NCBI RefSeq assembly: GCF_006385595.1
Contig: NZ_CP041046.1
Span: forward strand, 1,488,001-1,552,000
From: Luteibacter pinisoli
GTDB taxonomy: Bacteria; Pseudomonadota; Gammaproteobacteria; Xanthomonadales; Rhodanobacteraceae
Direction of reading: 5' to 3'
Length of the DNA: 64,000 nucleotides
The notes under the pieces were generated by a model that searched no databases, had not been told where the DNA came from, and worked only from the letters and a program-made list of their open reading frames with translations. Numbering within the stretch: position 1 is the stretch's first letter; the number at the start of each line of letters is the position of its first letter. A program made the position numbers and the translations under genes. This document shows positions 37,799 to 46,963 of this stretch, piece by piece.

Positions 37799-38884
37799 GT
37801 GAGCAGAGCCTGGAATTTCAGCGCAGGACCCGCGGCGCTGCCGGAAGCGGTACTGAAACGCGCTCAGGCTGAGCTGCTCGACTGGAACGGCTCCGGTGCC
37901 TCGGTGATGGAACTCTCCCATCGCGGCAAGCCGTTCATGGCCCTGGCCGCCGCGGCGGAGCAACGCCTGCGCGGGCTGATGGGGATTCCGGCGAACTACA
38001 AGGTGCTGTTCCTGCAGGGCGGGGCCACCCAGCACTTCGCGCAGATCCCGATGAATCTTGCCGGCCCCGACGCGCACGCGGATTACATCGTCACCGGCCA
38101 CTGGGGCGAGAAGGCCGTGCGCGAGGCGGCGCCATATATCGACGCGCGCGTGGCGGCGACATCCGTTGCCGCCAACTATCTTTCCCTGCCGCCGCGCGAC
38201 ACCTGGCAGCTCAGCAAGGGTGCGGCGTACGTGCACTACACGCCGAACGAAACCATCCACGGCGTGGAATTCCATGACGTGCCGGACGTGGGCGACACGC
38301 CGCTGGTGGCCGACATGTCGTCGAACATCCTGAGCGAGCCGGTGGACGTGTCGCGCTTTGGCCTGATCTACGCGGGCGCGCAGAAAAACATCGGGCCCTC
38401 GGGCCTGGTGATCATGGTGATCCGTGATGACCTGCTGGCCCGCGCGGGCCGGCCGATGGCGAACATCTTCCGCTACGCCGAGCACGCGGCGAACGATTCC
38501 ATGTTGAACACGCCGAACACGTGGGGCTGGTACCTCGCCGGCCTGACGTTCGAGTGGCTGGAAGAGCAGGGCGGCCTTGCCGGCATGGGCGAGCGCAATG
38601 CGGCCAAGGCCACGGCGCTGTACGACGCGATCGATGGCTCGTCGGGCTTTTACCGCAGCCCCGTCGAGGTCAGTGCGCGCTCGCGCATGAACGTGCCGTT
38701 CACCTTGCACGATAGCGCGCTGGATGCCGTTTTCCTCAAGGAATCCGAAGCCGCGGGCCTGCTGGCGCTCAAGGGCCACAAGGCCGTCGGCGGCATGCGC
38801 GCATCGCTCTACAACGCCGTGTCACTCGAGGCCGTCGGCGTGCTTGTGAATTTCATGCGGGACTTTGCAACGCGGCACGGTTAA
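37799..38884 (+). CDS. serC: Phosphoserine aminotransferase
   Basis: 361 residues, GTG start. PLP fold type I; makes 3-phosphoserine (serine) and serves pyridoxal phosphate synthesis. Start SRAWNFSAGPAALPEAVL, VMELSHRGKPFM, and the Schiff-base lysine in YAGAQKNIGPSGL. First gene of serC-pheA-hisC2-aroA, the order often seen in gammaproteobacteria. Confidence 0.97.
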   Translation: MSRAWNFSAGPAALPEAVLKRAQAELLDWNGSGASVMELSHRGKPFMALAAAAEQRLRGLMGIPANYKVLFLQGGATQHFAQIPMNLAGPDAHADYIVTGHWGEKAVREAAPYIDARVAATSVAANYLSLPPRDTWQLSKGAAYVHYTPNETIHGVEFHDVPDVGDTPLVADMSSNILSEPVDVSRFGLIYAGAQKNIGPSGLVIMVIRDDLLARAGRPMANIFRYAEHAANDSMLNTPNTWGWYLAGLTFEWLEEQGGLAGMGERNAAKATALYDAIDGSSGFYRSPVEVSARSRMNVPFTLHDSALDAVFLKESEAAGLLALKGHKAVGGMRASLYNAVSLEAVGVLVNFMRDFATRHG

Positions 38885-38892
38885 AGTCGGGG

Positions 38893-38924
38893 ATCACCGC
38901 AATGCAGCATGCGTTTGCGGTGAT
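38893..38924 (+). promoter_or_regulatory. Hairpin between serC and pheA
   Basis: ATCACCGCAA and TTGCGGTGAT form a 10-bp perfect stem around a 12-base loop, 9 bases after the serC stop. Within it begins a 15-codon frame (38902-38949) with two Phe codons that ends before pheA. It could be an attenuator, a processing site or mRNA-end protection; there is no T-run. Confidence 0.45.
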
Positions 38925-38963
38925 AACTGTTTCATTTGCAACCACTTAGCCGCCTGGACGTCC

Positions 38964-40067
38964 ATGAGTAAGAGTAGTTCCACCGATAAGCAAGCCACGC
39001 TGACCGAGGCGCGCCAGCGCATCGACAGCATCGACCAGCAACTGCAGTCGCTCATCAGCGAGCGCGCCCGTTGGGCACAGCAGGTCGGCCGGGCCAAGGG
39101 CCCGTTGAAGGCAGCGGTGGAGTATTACCGACCCGAGCGTGAGGCCCAGGTGCTGCGTGGTGTCATCGACCGCAACGACGGCCCGCTGCCCCATGCGGAG
39201 CTGGTGCGTCTGTTCCGCGAAATCATGTCGTCGTGCCTGTCGCAGCAGCAGCCGTTGAAGATCGGTTACCTCGGCCCCGAGGGCACTTTCAGCGAGCAGG
39301 CCGTGCGCAAGCAGTTCGGCCATGCCGCCTACGGCCTGCCGCTGGGCAGCATCGAGGAAGTGTTCCAGGAAGTGGCTGCGGGCAATGCCGATTTCGGCGT
39401 GGTGCCGGTGGAGAATTCCGGGCAGGGCATGATCCAGATGACCCTGGACATGTTCCTGACGTCCAAGGCCACCATCTGTGGCGAAGTGGAGCTGCGCGTC
39501 CACCAGAACCTGCTGTCGCTCACGGGCGACATGAAGGACATCAAGCGCATCTACTCGCATCCGCAGTCGCTGCAGCAATGCCAGGCGTGGTTGCGCGTGA
39601 ATCTGCCGAACGTCGAGCGCATCGCCGTGTCCAGCAATGCCGAGGCCGCGCGCATGGCCAGGCTGTCGACGGAATCCGCCGCGATCGCCGGCGAATCCGC
39701 CGCGCGCGTGTACGGCCTGAAGATCATCGCCGGTCCCATCGAGGATCGCAGCGACAACACCACGCGCTTCCTCGTCATCGGCCGCACGATCTTCCCGCCG
39801 TCGGGTAACGATCGCACCTCGCTGCTGGTATCGGTGCGCGATAAGCCCGGCGCGCTGTTCGATGTATTGAAGCCGCTGGCCGACCACGGCATCAGCATGA
39901 ACCGCATCGAGTCACGCCCGGCGCATACGGGCAAGTGGCAGTACGCGTTCTTCATCGATGTCTCCGGCCACGTGGACGACGCGGCCCTGCAGGCCGCGCT
40001 CGACGAGATGAAGCCAGCCGCCGCGGATGTGCGCGTGCTCGGCGCTTACCCCGTCGCGCTGCCATGA
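38964..40067 (+). CDS. pheA: Bifunctional chorismate mutase / prephenate dehydratase
   Basis: 367 residues. An AroQ chorismate mutase helix bundle (10-95, ARQRIDSIDQQLQSLISERARWAQQVG) is fused to prephenate dehydratase (about 100-280, KIGYLGPEGTFSEQA, VPVENSGQGMI) and an ACT domain (about 285-365, GALFDVLKPLADHGISMNRIESRP) for Phe feedback. ATG 38964 precedes the mutase domain directly. Its stop overlaps hisC2 by 4 bases. Confidence 0.96.
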   Translation: MSKSSSTDKQATLTEARQRIDSIDQQLQSLISERARWAQQVGRAKGPLKAAVEYYRPEREAQVLRGVIDRNDGPLPHAELVRLFREIMSSCLSQQQPLKIGYLGPEGTFSEQAVRKQFGHAAYGLPLGSIEEVFQEVAAGNADFGVVPVENSGQGMIQMTLDMFLTSKATICGEVELRVHQNLLSLTGDMKDIKRIYSHPQSLQQCQAWLRVNLPNVERIAVSSNAEAARMARLSTESAAIAGESAARVYGLKIIAGPIEDRSDNTTRFLVIGRTIFPPSGNDRTSLLVSVRDKPGALFDVLKPLADHGISMNRIESRPAHTGKWQYAFFIDVSGHVDDAALQAALDEMKPAAADVRVLGAYPVALP

Positions 40068-41176
40068 CCGCCGTGTTCGATGCGGCCACGCTCGCCAACC
40101 GGGCGACGTCGGCGCTGCGTGCCTACGATCCCGGTCATGACCTTCCCGCGCTGCGCCTGCGTTTTGGCAACGTGCTCTCGGAGCTGGGTTCGAATGAGAA
40201 CCCGCTCGGCCCGAGCCCGCAGGCCACGCGAGCCGCCACGCGCGTGCTTGAAGACATCTGGCGCTATCCCGATCCGCTCGGCGCCTCGCTGAAGCAGCGC
40301 CTGTCCGGCGAGCTCGGCCTGCCCGTGGCCAGCATCACGCTGGGCAACGGTTCGCACGAACTGCTCATGCTGCTGGCGCAGTGCTTCGCCGATGCGGAGC
40401 ATCCGGTGGTGCATTCGCAGTACGGCTTCGCGGTGTTCCCGATTGCCGCGGCGGCGGCGGGCGCACGCGCCATCGCCGTGCGGGCGTTGCCGGCGAACCA
40501 TGCCACGGCACCGTATGGCCACGACCTCGACGCGATCGCCACTGCGGTGACGCCCGCCACGCGCATCGTCTACCTGGCGAATCCGAACAACCCCACGGGT
40601 ACCTGGTTCACCGACGCCGAGCTGGAACGCTTCCTCGCACGCGTGCCGGCGGAAACGCTGGTGGTGGTCGACGAGGCGTACCACGAGTACGTCGATGCGC
40701 CGGGGCTGAGCACCGCACTGCACCTGCTGGGCCGCTTCCCCAACCTGATCGTGACGCGCACGTTCTCCAAGGCCTACGCCCTGGCCGGCCTGCGCATCGG
40801 TTACATGCTCAGCCACCCGTCGGTGGCCGCCGTGGCCGAGCGGCTGCGCGAGTCGTTCAACGTCAACGGCGTGGCGCTCGCCGCGGCCGAAGCCGCGCTG
40901 GGCGACCACGAGCACCGTGCCCGGGTGCGCGAGACCAACCATCGCGATCGTGCGTGGTTCGCTGAAGAGCTCACCGCGCGCGGCCTGCGCGTCCTGCCGT
41001 CGCAAACCAATTTCCTGCTCGTCGACCTGGGCCAGGACGCCGCCGCCTTCGAAAAGCATCTGTTCGAACGCGGTGTCATCGTCCGTCCCATGGGCGGCTA
41101 CGGCCTGCCGCACACCGTGCGTATCAGTGTGGGTAGCCGCGCCGAGCTGCAACGTCTCCTGGAGAACCTGCCATGA
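40064..41176 (+). CDS. hisC2: HisC-family aminotransferase of the aromatic cluster
   Basis: 370 residues, PLP fold type I, related to histidinol-phosphate aminotransferase: LGSNENPLGPSP, LANPNNPTGTW, VVDEAYHEYVD and the lysine in RTFSKAYALAGLRIGY. Because it sits between pheA and aroA with 4-base overlaps on both sides, the likely job is transamination of phenylpyruvate/prephenate or hydroxyphenylpyruvate rather than histidine synthesis, for which the his operon has its own hisC. This is context-based inference. Confidence 0.88.
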   Translation: MTAVFDAATLANRATSALRAYDPGHDLPALRLRFGNVLSELGSNENPLGPSPQATRAATRVLEDIWRYPDPLGASLKQRLSGELGLPVASITLGNGSHELLMLLAQCFADAEHPVVHSQYGFAVFPIAAAAAGARAIAVRALPANHATAPYGHDLDAIATAVTPATRIVYLANPNNPTGTWFTDAELERFLARVPAETLVVVDEAYHEYVDAPGLSTALHLLGRFPNLIVTRTFSKAYALAGLRIGYMLSHPSVAAVAERLRESFNVNGVALAAAEAALGDHEHRARVRETNHRDRAWFAEELTARGLRVLPSQTNFLLVDLGQDAAAFEKHLFERGVIVRPMGGYGLPHTVRISVGSRAELQRLLENLP

Positions 41177-42474
41177 CCCGGCTGGATTGGGTAAGCCGTG
41201 CGGGAGGGCCGCTGCAAGGCGACCTCGTCGTGCCCGGCGACAAGTCTGTTTCGCACCGTGCCCTGATGTTCGGCGCCATTGCCGAAGGCACCACGCACAT
41301 CCGTGGCTTCCTTGAAGGCGAGGACACGCGCGCCACCGCCGCCATCCTCGGCAAGCTGGGCGTGCGCTTCGATACACCTGCGCCCGGTGAGCGCGTCGTC
41401 CATGGCGTGGGCCTGCACGGCCTGCGCGGCAGCACGGACGATCTCGACTGCGGCAACGCCGGTACCGGCATGCGCCTGCTCGCCGGCTTGATGGCGGGGC
41501 AGGGCTTCGACAGCACGCTGGTGGGCGATGCGTCGCTCTCCGGCCGCCCGATGCGCCGCGTGACCGACCCGCTGTCCACGATGGGCGCGGAGATCGACAC
41601 GAACGATGGCAAGCCACCGTTGCGCATCCGCGGTGGGCGCAAGCTCAAGGGCATCACCTACCACTCGCCCGTGGCGAGCGCGCAGATCAAATCCGCACTG
41701 CTGCTGGCGGGCCTGTATGCCGAAGGCAGCACGGAAGTGATCGAGCCCCATCCCACGCGTGACTACACCGAAAGCATGCTCAAGGCCTTCGGCTGGCCGA
41801 TCGAGTATTCGCCGGGGCGCGCGAAAGTGGAGGGCGGCCACGTGCTGCGCGCCGTCGACGTGGACGTGCCGGCGGACTTTTCCTCGGCCGCGTTCTTCAT
41901 CGTCGCCGCATGCATCGTCCCTGGCTCGCATCTTCGCCTGAAGGGCGTGGGCCTCAACCCGCGCCGCACCGGCCTGCTTGCGGCACTGGAGCTGATGGGT
42001 GCCGACATCACAGTGGAGAACGAGCGCCACAGCGGCGGCGAAGCGATCGCCGACCTCGTGGTGCGCCAGCGTCCGCTGCACGGCGTGGCGCTGCCGCTCG
42101 ACATCGTGCCCGACATGATCGACGAGTTCCCCGCCTTGTTCGTGGCGGCGGCCTGCGCCGAGGGCATGACGACCATCCGTGGCGCCGCGGAGCTGCGCGT
42201 CAAGGAATCCGACCGCATCGCCACCATGGCCGTGGGCCTGAAAGCGTGCGGCGTGATGATCGATGAGCTGCCGGACGGCGCGATGATCCGTGGTGGCCCG
42301 ATCGGCGGCGGCAGCGTGGACAGCCACGGCGACCATCGCATCGCCATGAGCTTCGCCATCGCCGGCCTCGTCGCCACGGCGCCGATCACGATTGGTGATT
42401 GCGCCAACGTCGCCACCTCGTTCCCCGGTTTCATCGAGCTGGCCAACGGCGTGGGGTTTAACCTGGCGGCATAA
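41173..42474 (+). CDS. aroA: EPSP synthase
   Basis: 433 residues, two-domain inside-out barrel. It joins shikimate 3-phosphate and PEP in the sixth shikimate-pathway step. Markers: VVPGDKSVSHRALMFGA near the N-terminus, the LDCGNAGTGMRLLAG loop, ELRVKESDRIATMA and GDHRIAMSFAIAGLVA. Start overlaps hisC2 by 4 bases. Confidence 0.97.
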   Translation: MTRLDWVSRAGGPLQGDLVVPGDKSVSHRALMFGAIAEGTTHIRGFLEGEDTRATAAILGKLGVRFDTPAPGERVVHGVGLHGLRGSTDDLDCGNAGTGMRLLAGLMAGQGFDSTLVGDASLSGRPMRRVTDPLSTMGAEIDTNDGKPPLRIRGGRKLKGITYHSPVASAQIKSALLLAGLYAEGSTEVIEPHPTRDYTESMLKAFGWPIEYSPGRAKVEGGHVLRAVDVDVPADFSSAAFFIVAACIVPGSHLRLKGVGLNPRRTGLLAALELMGADITVENERHSGGEAIADLVVRQRPLHGVALPLDIVPDMIDEFPALFVAAACAEGMTTIRGAAELRVKESDRIATMAVGLKACGVMIDELPDGAMIRGGPIGGGSVDSHGDHRIAMSFAIAGLVATAPITIGDCANVATSFPGFIELANGVGFNLAA

Positions 42475-42504
42475 TGCGTTCCTGACCCACGTCCGGACCG
42501 CCCC

Positions 42505-43293
42505 ATGCCCGCCAAGACACCCCCCTACGTCGTCGTCGTCCCCGCCCGGTATGCGTCCACGCGCCTGCCGGGCAAGCCGCTGCTGAAGATTGGTGGCCTG
42601 TCGATGATCCGCCGGGTGGCCGCGCGTGCCGCCCAGGCCGGTGCGGCCCAGGTGGTGGTGGCCACGGATGACGACCGCGTCGCCGCCGAGATGCGCGGCT
42701 GCGGGGGCGACATCCTTGTCTGCATGACCCGCGAAGACCACGCCTCCGGCACCGACCGCATCGCCGAGGTGGCCAGCCACTTCGGCTGGCCCGACGACAC
42801 CGTGGTCGTGAACCTGCAGGGCGATGAGCCCTTCGCCCCGGCCGCGGGCATCCGGGCGGTGGTCGATACCCTGGCCGGCGACGACGCGCCGATGGCCACC
42901 CTGGCCACCCCGATCACCGACGCGGAAGAACTGTTCGATCCCAACGTGGTGAAGGTGGTGCGCGGTGGCAACGGCCGGGCCCTCTACTTCACCCGGGCGC
43001 CCGCGCCATGGGCCCGCGACGCCTTCGCGGTGGATCGCCATGCGCTGCCGGCCGCGGTGCCGTTCCTGCGCCACATCGGCATCTATGCCTACCGGGCGGG
43101 CTTCCTGCGCCGGGTCGCGGCCCTGCCGCGCACGCCGCTGGAGCAGGCCGAGTCGCTGGAGCAGTTGCGCGCCCTGGAGCACGGCTACGCCATCTCGGTG
43201 AGCCTGACCCCGGAACCGTTCCCGCCGGGCATCGATACCCCGGAGGATCTGGGCCGGGCGGAGGCCTGGCTGAAGAAACAGGGCGATTTGTAG
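42505..43293 (+). CDS. kdsB: CMP-KDO synthetase
   Basis: 262 residues. Activates KDO with CTP for lipopolysaccharide inner core. VVPARYASTRLPGKPL nucleotide motif, REDHASGTDRIAEVA, VVNLQGDEPF and RHIGIYAYRAGFL are the family signatures. It follows aroA by 30 bases and is closed by a strong terminator. Confidence 0.96.
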   Translation: MPAKTPPYVVVVPARYASTRLPGKPLLKIGGLSMIRRVAARAAQAGAAQVVVATDDDRVAAEMRGCGGDILVCMTREDHASGTDRIAEVASHFGWPDDTVVVNLQGDEPFAPAAGIRAVVDTLAGDDAPMATLATPITDAEELFDPNVVKVVRGGNGRALYFTRAPAPWARDAFAVDRHALPAAVPFLRHIGIYAYRAGFLRRVAALPRTPLEQAESLEQLRALEHGYAISVSLTPEPFPPGIDTPEDLGRAEAWLKKQGDL

Positions 43294-43431
43294 GGGATCA
43301 CCCACAACCGGCTGCGGGCGGCGCCGACAAGGTCAGCCGGTCTTCGCCGGGCGCGCCCCGGCGGACACCACCGTAATCTATCCCTGTCGCCGGAACACAA
43401 GGACGAAGGCGACTCCCCCCAAGGAAGGTCG

Positions 43432-43465
43432 CGCCGGCATGGTCCCCCTCCATGCCGGCGTTTTT
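43432..43465 (+). terminator. Intrinsic terminator between kdsB and uvrC
   Basis: An 11-bp stem, CGCCGGCATGG/CCATGCCGGCG, around TCCCCCT, followed by TTTTT. Confidence 0.9.
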
Positions 43466-43501
43466 CATTCCCGGTTGCCCCGGACCCGGTAAAATGCCCC
43501 G

Positions 43502-45325
43502 ATGGAGCACACCGAGTCGCACCCGTTCGACGGCAAGGCCTTTGTCCGCCACCTCACCACGTCTCCCGGCGTTTACCGGTATTTCGATGCGGAAGGTGAG
43601 CTGCTGTACGTCGGCAAGGCCGCCAACCTCAAAAAGCGCGTCAGCAATTATTTCCTGAAGCCGCCGATGGATCCGCGCATCGCCTCGATGGTGTCGCAGA
43701 TCGACCGTGCCGAGGTCACGCTGACGCGTACCGCTGGCGAAGCCCTGCTGCTCGAATCGCAGCTGATCAAATCGCTTAAGCCGCGCTACAACATCGTCCT
43801 GCGCGACGATAAGAGCTATCCCTACATCTATCTGTCGGGCGGGGAGAACTACCCGCGGCTGGCGTTTCATCGTGGCGCCAAGACCGGCTCGGGGCGTTAC
43901 TTCGGCCCGTACCCCAGCACCTTTGCCGTGCGCGAAAGCCTGGGCCTGATGCAGAAGCTGTTCAAGGTGCGCCAGTGCGAGGACAGCTATTTCAAGAATC
44001 GCTCGCGGCCCTGCCTGCAGCACCAGATCGGCCGCTGCAGCGCGCCGTGCGTGGAGCTGATCAGCGTGGACGACTATCGCAATGACGTACGCCACGCGGA
44101 GATGTTTCTCGAGGGCCGTAGCAGTGCGGTGATCGACGAGCTGGCCAGGTCGATGGAGGAGGCCAGCATGGCACTGAACTTCGAGCGCGCCGCCACGCTG
44201 CGCGACCAGGTCGCCGCCCTGCGCAAGCTGCAGGCGCAGCACTTCGTCCAGGGGGCCAGCGCCGACATGGACGTCATCGCCTGCTGCCTCGAAGGCGGCA
44301 TGGCCTGTGTCAGCGTGCTGTTCTTCCGCAACGGCGTCAGCCTGGGCTCGCGCGACTTCTTCCCGCGCCTGCCCACGGATGCCTCGGTCTCCGACGTCCT
44401 CGGCCAGTTCATCGCCCAGTACTACCTCGACCGCCAGGTGCCGCGCGAGCTCGTGCTGAGCGACCCGGTGGAAGACATCGAGGTGCTCACCGACGTCCTC
44501 TCCCAGCACGCCGGCTACAACGTCCAGCTGAAGCCCAGCGTGCGTGGTGAACGGGCCCGTTTCCTCGAAATGGCCCAGCGCAATGCGAGTGCCGCGCTCA
44601 CCTCGCGCCTGGCCAGCCGGCACACGCTGCTGGCGCGTTTCGACGACTTGCAGAAGGTGCTTGACCTGACCGAGCAGCCGCGCCGCATCGAGTGCTTCGA
44701 CATCAGCCACACGCGTGGCGAGGCCACGGTGGCCTCCTGCGTGGTCTTCGGCCCGGAAGGCCCGGAGAAGTCGCACTACCGGCGGTTCAATATCACAGGC
44801 ATCACGCCGGGCGACGACTACGCCGCCATGCACCAGGCGCTTACCCGGCGCTTCAAGAAAGTGGTGGAGGGCGGGGCGAAGCCGGACATCCTGCTGATCG
44901 ACGGTGGCGCGGGGCAGGTGGCCCAGGCGGTGGACGTGCTGGGCGAACTCGGCGTGGAAGGCATCCGCGTGGTGGGCGTGGCCAAGGGCCCCGGCCGCCG
45001 TGCCGGCGAAGAAACGCTGGTGCTGGCCGAAAGCGGGAAGACCCTGCACCCCGGTACCTCGTCGCCCGCGCTGCACCTGGTGGCCGCCGTCCGTGACGAG
45101 GCGCACCGTTTTGCGATCAGCGGCCACCGCCGCAAGCGCGAGGCGGCGCGCGAACGCAGTACGCTTGAGGATGTGGCGGGTGTCGGCGCGCGCCGACGCG
45201 CGGCACTGTTGAAGGCCTTCGGCGGCCTGTCGGGCGTGGAAGCGGCGGGCGTGGAAGAACTGATGAGCGTGAAGGGTATTGATCGCGGCCTCGCCGAACG
45301 CATCTATGCCATGCTGCACCCCTGA
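43502..45325 (+). CDS. uvrC: Excinuclease ABC subunit C
   Basis: 607 residues, full length. The GIY-YIG nuclease domain (18-95, GVYRYFDAEGELLYVGKAANLKKRVSNYF region) makes the 3' incision; then a UVR motif (about 205-240), an RNase H-like 5' nuclease domain with IECFDISHTRG and LLIDGGAGQV, and C-terminal helix-hairpin-helix repeats. Part of nucleotide excision repair with UvrA and UvrB. Unlike in pseudomonads, no gacA precedes it. Confidence 0.97.
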   Translation: MEHTESHPFDGKAFVRHLTTSPGVYRYFDAEGELLYVGKAANLKKRVSNYFLKPPMDPRIASMVSQIDRAEVTLTRTAGEALLLESQLIKSLKPRYNIVLRDDKSYPYIYLSGGENYPRLAFHRGAKTGSGRYFGPYPSTFAVRESLGLMQKLFKVRQCEDSYFKNRSRPCLQHQIGRCSAPCVELISVDDYRNDVRHAEMFLEGRSSAVIDELARSMEEASMALNFERAATLRDQVAALRKLQAQHFVQGASADMDVIACCLEGGMACVSVLFFRNGVSLGSRDFFPRLPTDASVSDVLGQFIAQYYLDRQVPRELVLSDPVEDIEVLTDVLSQHAGYNVQLKPSVRGERARFLEMAQRNASAALTSRLASRHTLLARFDDLQKVLDLTEQPRRIECFDISHTRGEATVASCVVFGPEGPEKSHYRRFNITGITPGDDYAAMHQALTRRFKKVVEGGAKPDILLIDGGAGQVAQAVDVLGELGVEGIRVVGVAKGPGRRAGEETLVLAESGKTLHPGTSSPALHLVAAVRDEAHRFAISGHRRKREAARERSTLEDVAGVGARRRAALLKAFGGLSGVEAAGVEELMSVKGIDRGLAERIYAMLHP

Positions 45326-45375
45326 TCGAACGGAAGCGCCAGCCACCGCGACGCTTCCCGCAACCGGCTGAATCG

Positions 45376-45954
45376 ATGCGTATTAACCTGCCTACCTGGC
45401 TTACCCTTTTCCGTGTGCTGCTTCTGCCGGTCATGGTGGTCGTCTTCTACCTGCCGTTCCGTGGCGCCAGCCTCGTCGCGGCCATGGTGTTCGTGCTGGC
45501 CGGTTTCACCGACTGGCTTGACGGCTACCTGGCCCGCCGCCTCGACATGACGTCGGCCTTCGGCGCCTTCCTAGACCCGGTGGCCGACAAGCTCATGGTC
45601 GCCGTGACGCTGTTCCTGCTGGTGCAGTCGGCCCCCACGGGCTGGCCGGGCATCCTGTTGGCCGTCACCGCCGCGGTCATCGTGGGGCGCGAGATCAGCG
45701 TCTCGGCGCTACGTGAGTGGATGGCCGAGATCGGCGCCCGCTCGAAGGTCAAGGTGGCCTTCCTCGGCAAGCTGAAGACCATGATGCAGATGGTGGCGCT
45801 GGTGGTGCTCCTGCTCCAGCACGACGCCGAGACGCTGCGCCTGTACCACATCGGCGAGGCCCTGCTGGTCATCGCGGGCATCCTTACGATCTGGTCCGGC
45901 CTCGACTACCTGCGCGCCGCATGGCCTGCATTACGCGGTGACAAAAACAGTTGA
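45376..45954 (+). CDS. pgsA: Phosphatidylglycerophosphate synthase
   Basis: 192 residues with about five membrane helices. The CDP-alcohol phosphotransferase motif is complete: DWLDGYLARRLD to GAFLDPVADK. It makes phosphatidylglycerol phosphate from CDP-diacylglycerol. It follows uvrC by 50 bases and precedes tRNA-Gly, the order also found in E. coli. Confidence 0.96.
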   Translation: MRINLPTWLTLFRVLLLPVMVVVFYLPFRGASLVAAMVFVLAGFTDWLDGYLARRLDMTSAFGAFLDPVADKLMVAVTLFLLVQSAPTGWPGILLAVTAAVIVGREISVSALREWMAEIGARSKVKVAFLGKLKTMMQMVALVVLLLQHDAETLRLYHIGEALLVIAGILTIWSGLDYLRAAWPALRGDKNS

Positions 45955-45978
45955 CACATCGCCCCAGTTCCCTAAAAT
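45951..45978 (+). promoter_or_regulatory. Sigma-70 promoter of tRNA-Gly (first copy)
   Basis: TTGACA, 16 bases, TAAAAT; it overlaps the pgsA stop codon by 4 bases. The tRNA begins 14 bases after the -10. Confidence 0.8.
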
Positions 45979-45992
45979 AGCCGGACTACGAC

Positions 45993-46068
<76 letters not shown>

Positions 46069-46081
46069 GGATTCCACAAAG

Positions 46082-46108
46082 CCTCGGGTAACCGAGGTTT
46101 TGTTTTTT
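46082..46108 (+). terminator. Terminator after tRNA-Gly
   Basis: CCTCGG-GTAA-CCGAGG followed by TTTTGTTTTTT. Confidence 0.8.
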
Positions 46109-46145
46109 AAGCGCCATGCGGCTACTCTCCGCGTGCGCAAGCGAT

Positions 46146-46219
46146 GGCCGGGTGGCAGAGTGGTCATGCAGCGGACTGCAAATCCGCGTACGCCGGTTCG
46201 ATTCCGACCTCGGCCTCCA
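46146..46219 (+). tRNA. tRNA-Cys (GCA)
   Basis: 74 bases with CCA encoded; acceptor GGCCGGG/CTCGGCC with one G:T pair, anticodon loop CTGCAAA (GCA at 46178-46180). Confidence 0.96.
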
Positions 46220-46231
46220 TCGCATTCCAAA

Positions 46232-46264
46232 GGCGCAACGCTCACGCGGTGCGCCTTTTTTCTT
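46232..46264 (+). terminator. Terminator between tRNA-Cys and tRNA-Leu
   Basis: GGCGCA/TGCGCC stem with a partly paired interior, followed by TTTTTTCTTTT; it ends 5 bases before tRNA-Leu. Confidence 0.65.
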
Positions 46265-46268
46265 TTCA

Positions 46269-46355
46269 GCCCGGATGGCGAAATCGGTAGACGCAAGGGA
46301 CTTAAAATCCCTCATCCGTAAGGGTATGTGGGTTCGAGTCCCACTCCGGGCACCA
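46269..46355 (+). tRNA. tRNA-Leu (TAA)
   Basis: 87 bases, class II with long variable arm; acceptor GCCCGGA/TCCGGGC, anticodon loop CTTAAAA (TAA at 46303-46305), CCA encoded. Confidence 0.97.
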
Positions 46356-46381
46356 CCTGTCTATCGCATCGCTCGTGGGCT

Positions 46382-46633
46382 TCAGGAACGACCAATTGCG
46401 AGATAAACGGTAAGCGCTATACCTAGCACCACAAACGCCGCAATCGGCCAAAAGACGCGAATCGCTTTCGCTCTTCCTTCGTGCTTGACGGTATCAAGGA
46501 AGAAGAACACGTAGAAGACAATGAGAATCGCGACCTCGAGGCCCGAGTTCCATGCGATGCACCAGGACGAGCGGCATGCACTAAACCGCGCGAGCGCGCA
46601 GGCTCCCATCGCGAGAAGCCCCGAATCGTCCAT
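46382..46633 (-). CDS. Small membrane protein of unknown function
   Basis: 83 residues from ATG 46633, chosen because AGGGAG stands 8-13 bases upstream; a longer open frame extends to 46723 without signals. Two hydrophobic segments, about 31-48 (GLEVAILIVFYVFFFLDTV) and 60-80 (VFWPIAAFVVLGIALTVYL), are separated by a basic loop, KHEGRAKAIR. Three cysteines lie before the first helix. No family recognised. It diverges from the small lipoprotein gene at 46738. Confidence 0.65.
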   Translation of the reverse strand: MDDSGLLAMGACALARFSACRSSWCIAWNSGLEVAILIVFYVFFFLDTVKHEGRAKAIRVFWPIAAFVVLGIALTVYLAIGRS

Positions 46634-46665
46634 GGTCCGTTCTCCCTTCCCCTGATAAGTAATCC

Positions 46666-46679
46666 TAGGCGAATTCCTA
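46666..46679. promoter_or_regulatory. TAGG-N6-CCTA dyad, site 2
   Basis: TAGG-CGAATT-CCTA lies between two divergent small genes: 58 bases before the lipoprotein ATG at 46738 and 32 bases before the membrane-protein ATG at 46633. A CAGAAT hexamer at 46704-46709 is a possible rightward -10, its centre 34 bases from the dyad centre. Confidence 0.45.
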
Positions 46680-46737
46680 CAGACGCCGCTAGCCGACTGG
46701 GTGCAGAATGCCGTCGCGCCCACTACCGGATGCCGAC

Positions 46738-46941
46738 ATGCGCCTGATGACCGCCGTGGTTCTTCTGCTCTGCACCGCTCTCACCGGGTGCATCACCCCG
46801 CATACCTGGGCGGACGACCGGCCCACGACGGGCGTGCAGGGGCCCAAGCCGTTTTGCTCGTCCGGCTCGAATGGCAAGACGGCTAATTGCGCGGCGACCA
46901 TCGGAGTGAATGCCGCGATCCAGGCCGCCCAAAAGAACTGA
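46738..46941 (+). CDS. Small lipoprotein of unknown function
   Basis: 67 residues from ATG 46738 (an upstream in-frame ATG at 46708 adds ten polar residues before the signal and is less likely). Signal with lipobox LTGC at 15-18. The mature part of about 50 residues contains two cysteines, in KPFCSSGSNGKTANCAATIG, likely a disulfide, and a helical end. Confidence 0.7.
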   Translation: MRLMTAVVLLLCTALTGCITPHTWADDRPTTGVQGPKPFCSSGSNGKTANCAATIGVNAAIQAAQKN

Positions 46942-46963
46942 CGTCCCGCCCGGATCGTGGCCC

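Noticed and set aside
43285..43300. TGTAGGGGATCACCC after kdsB as a fourth TAGG dyad
   Set aside because: There is no CCTA arm, and TAG is the kdsB stop codon.
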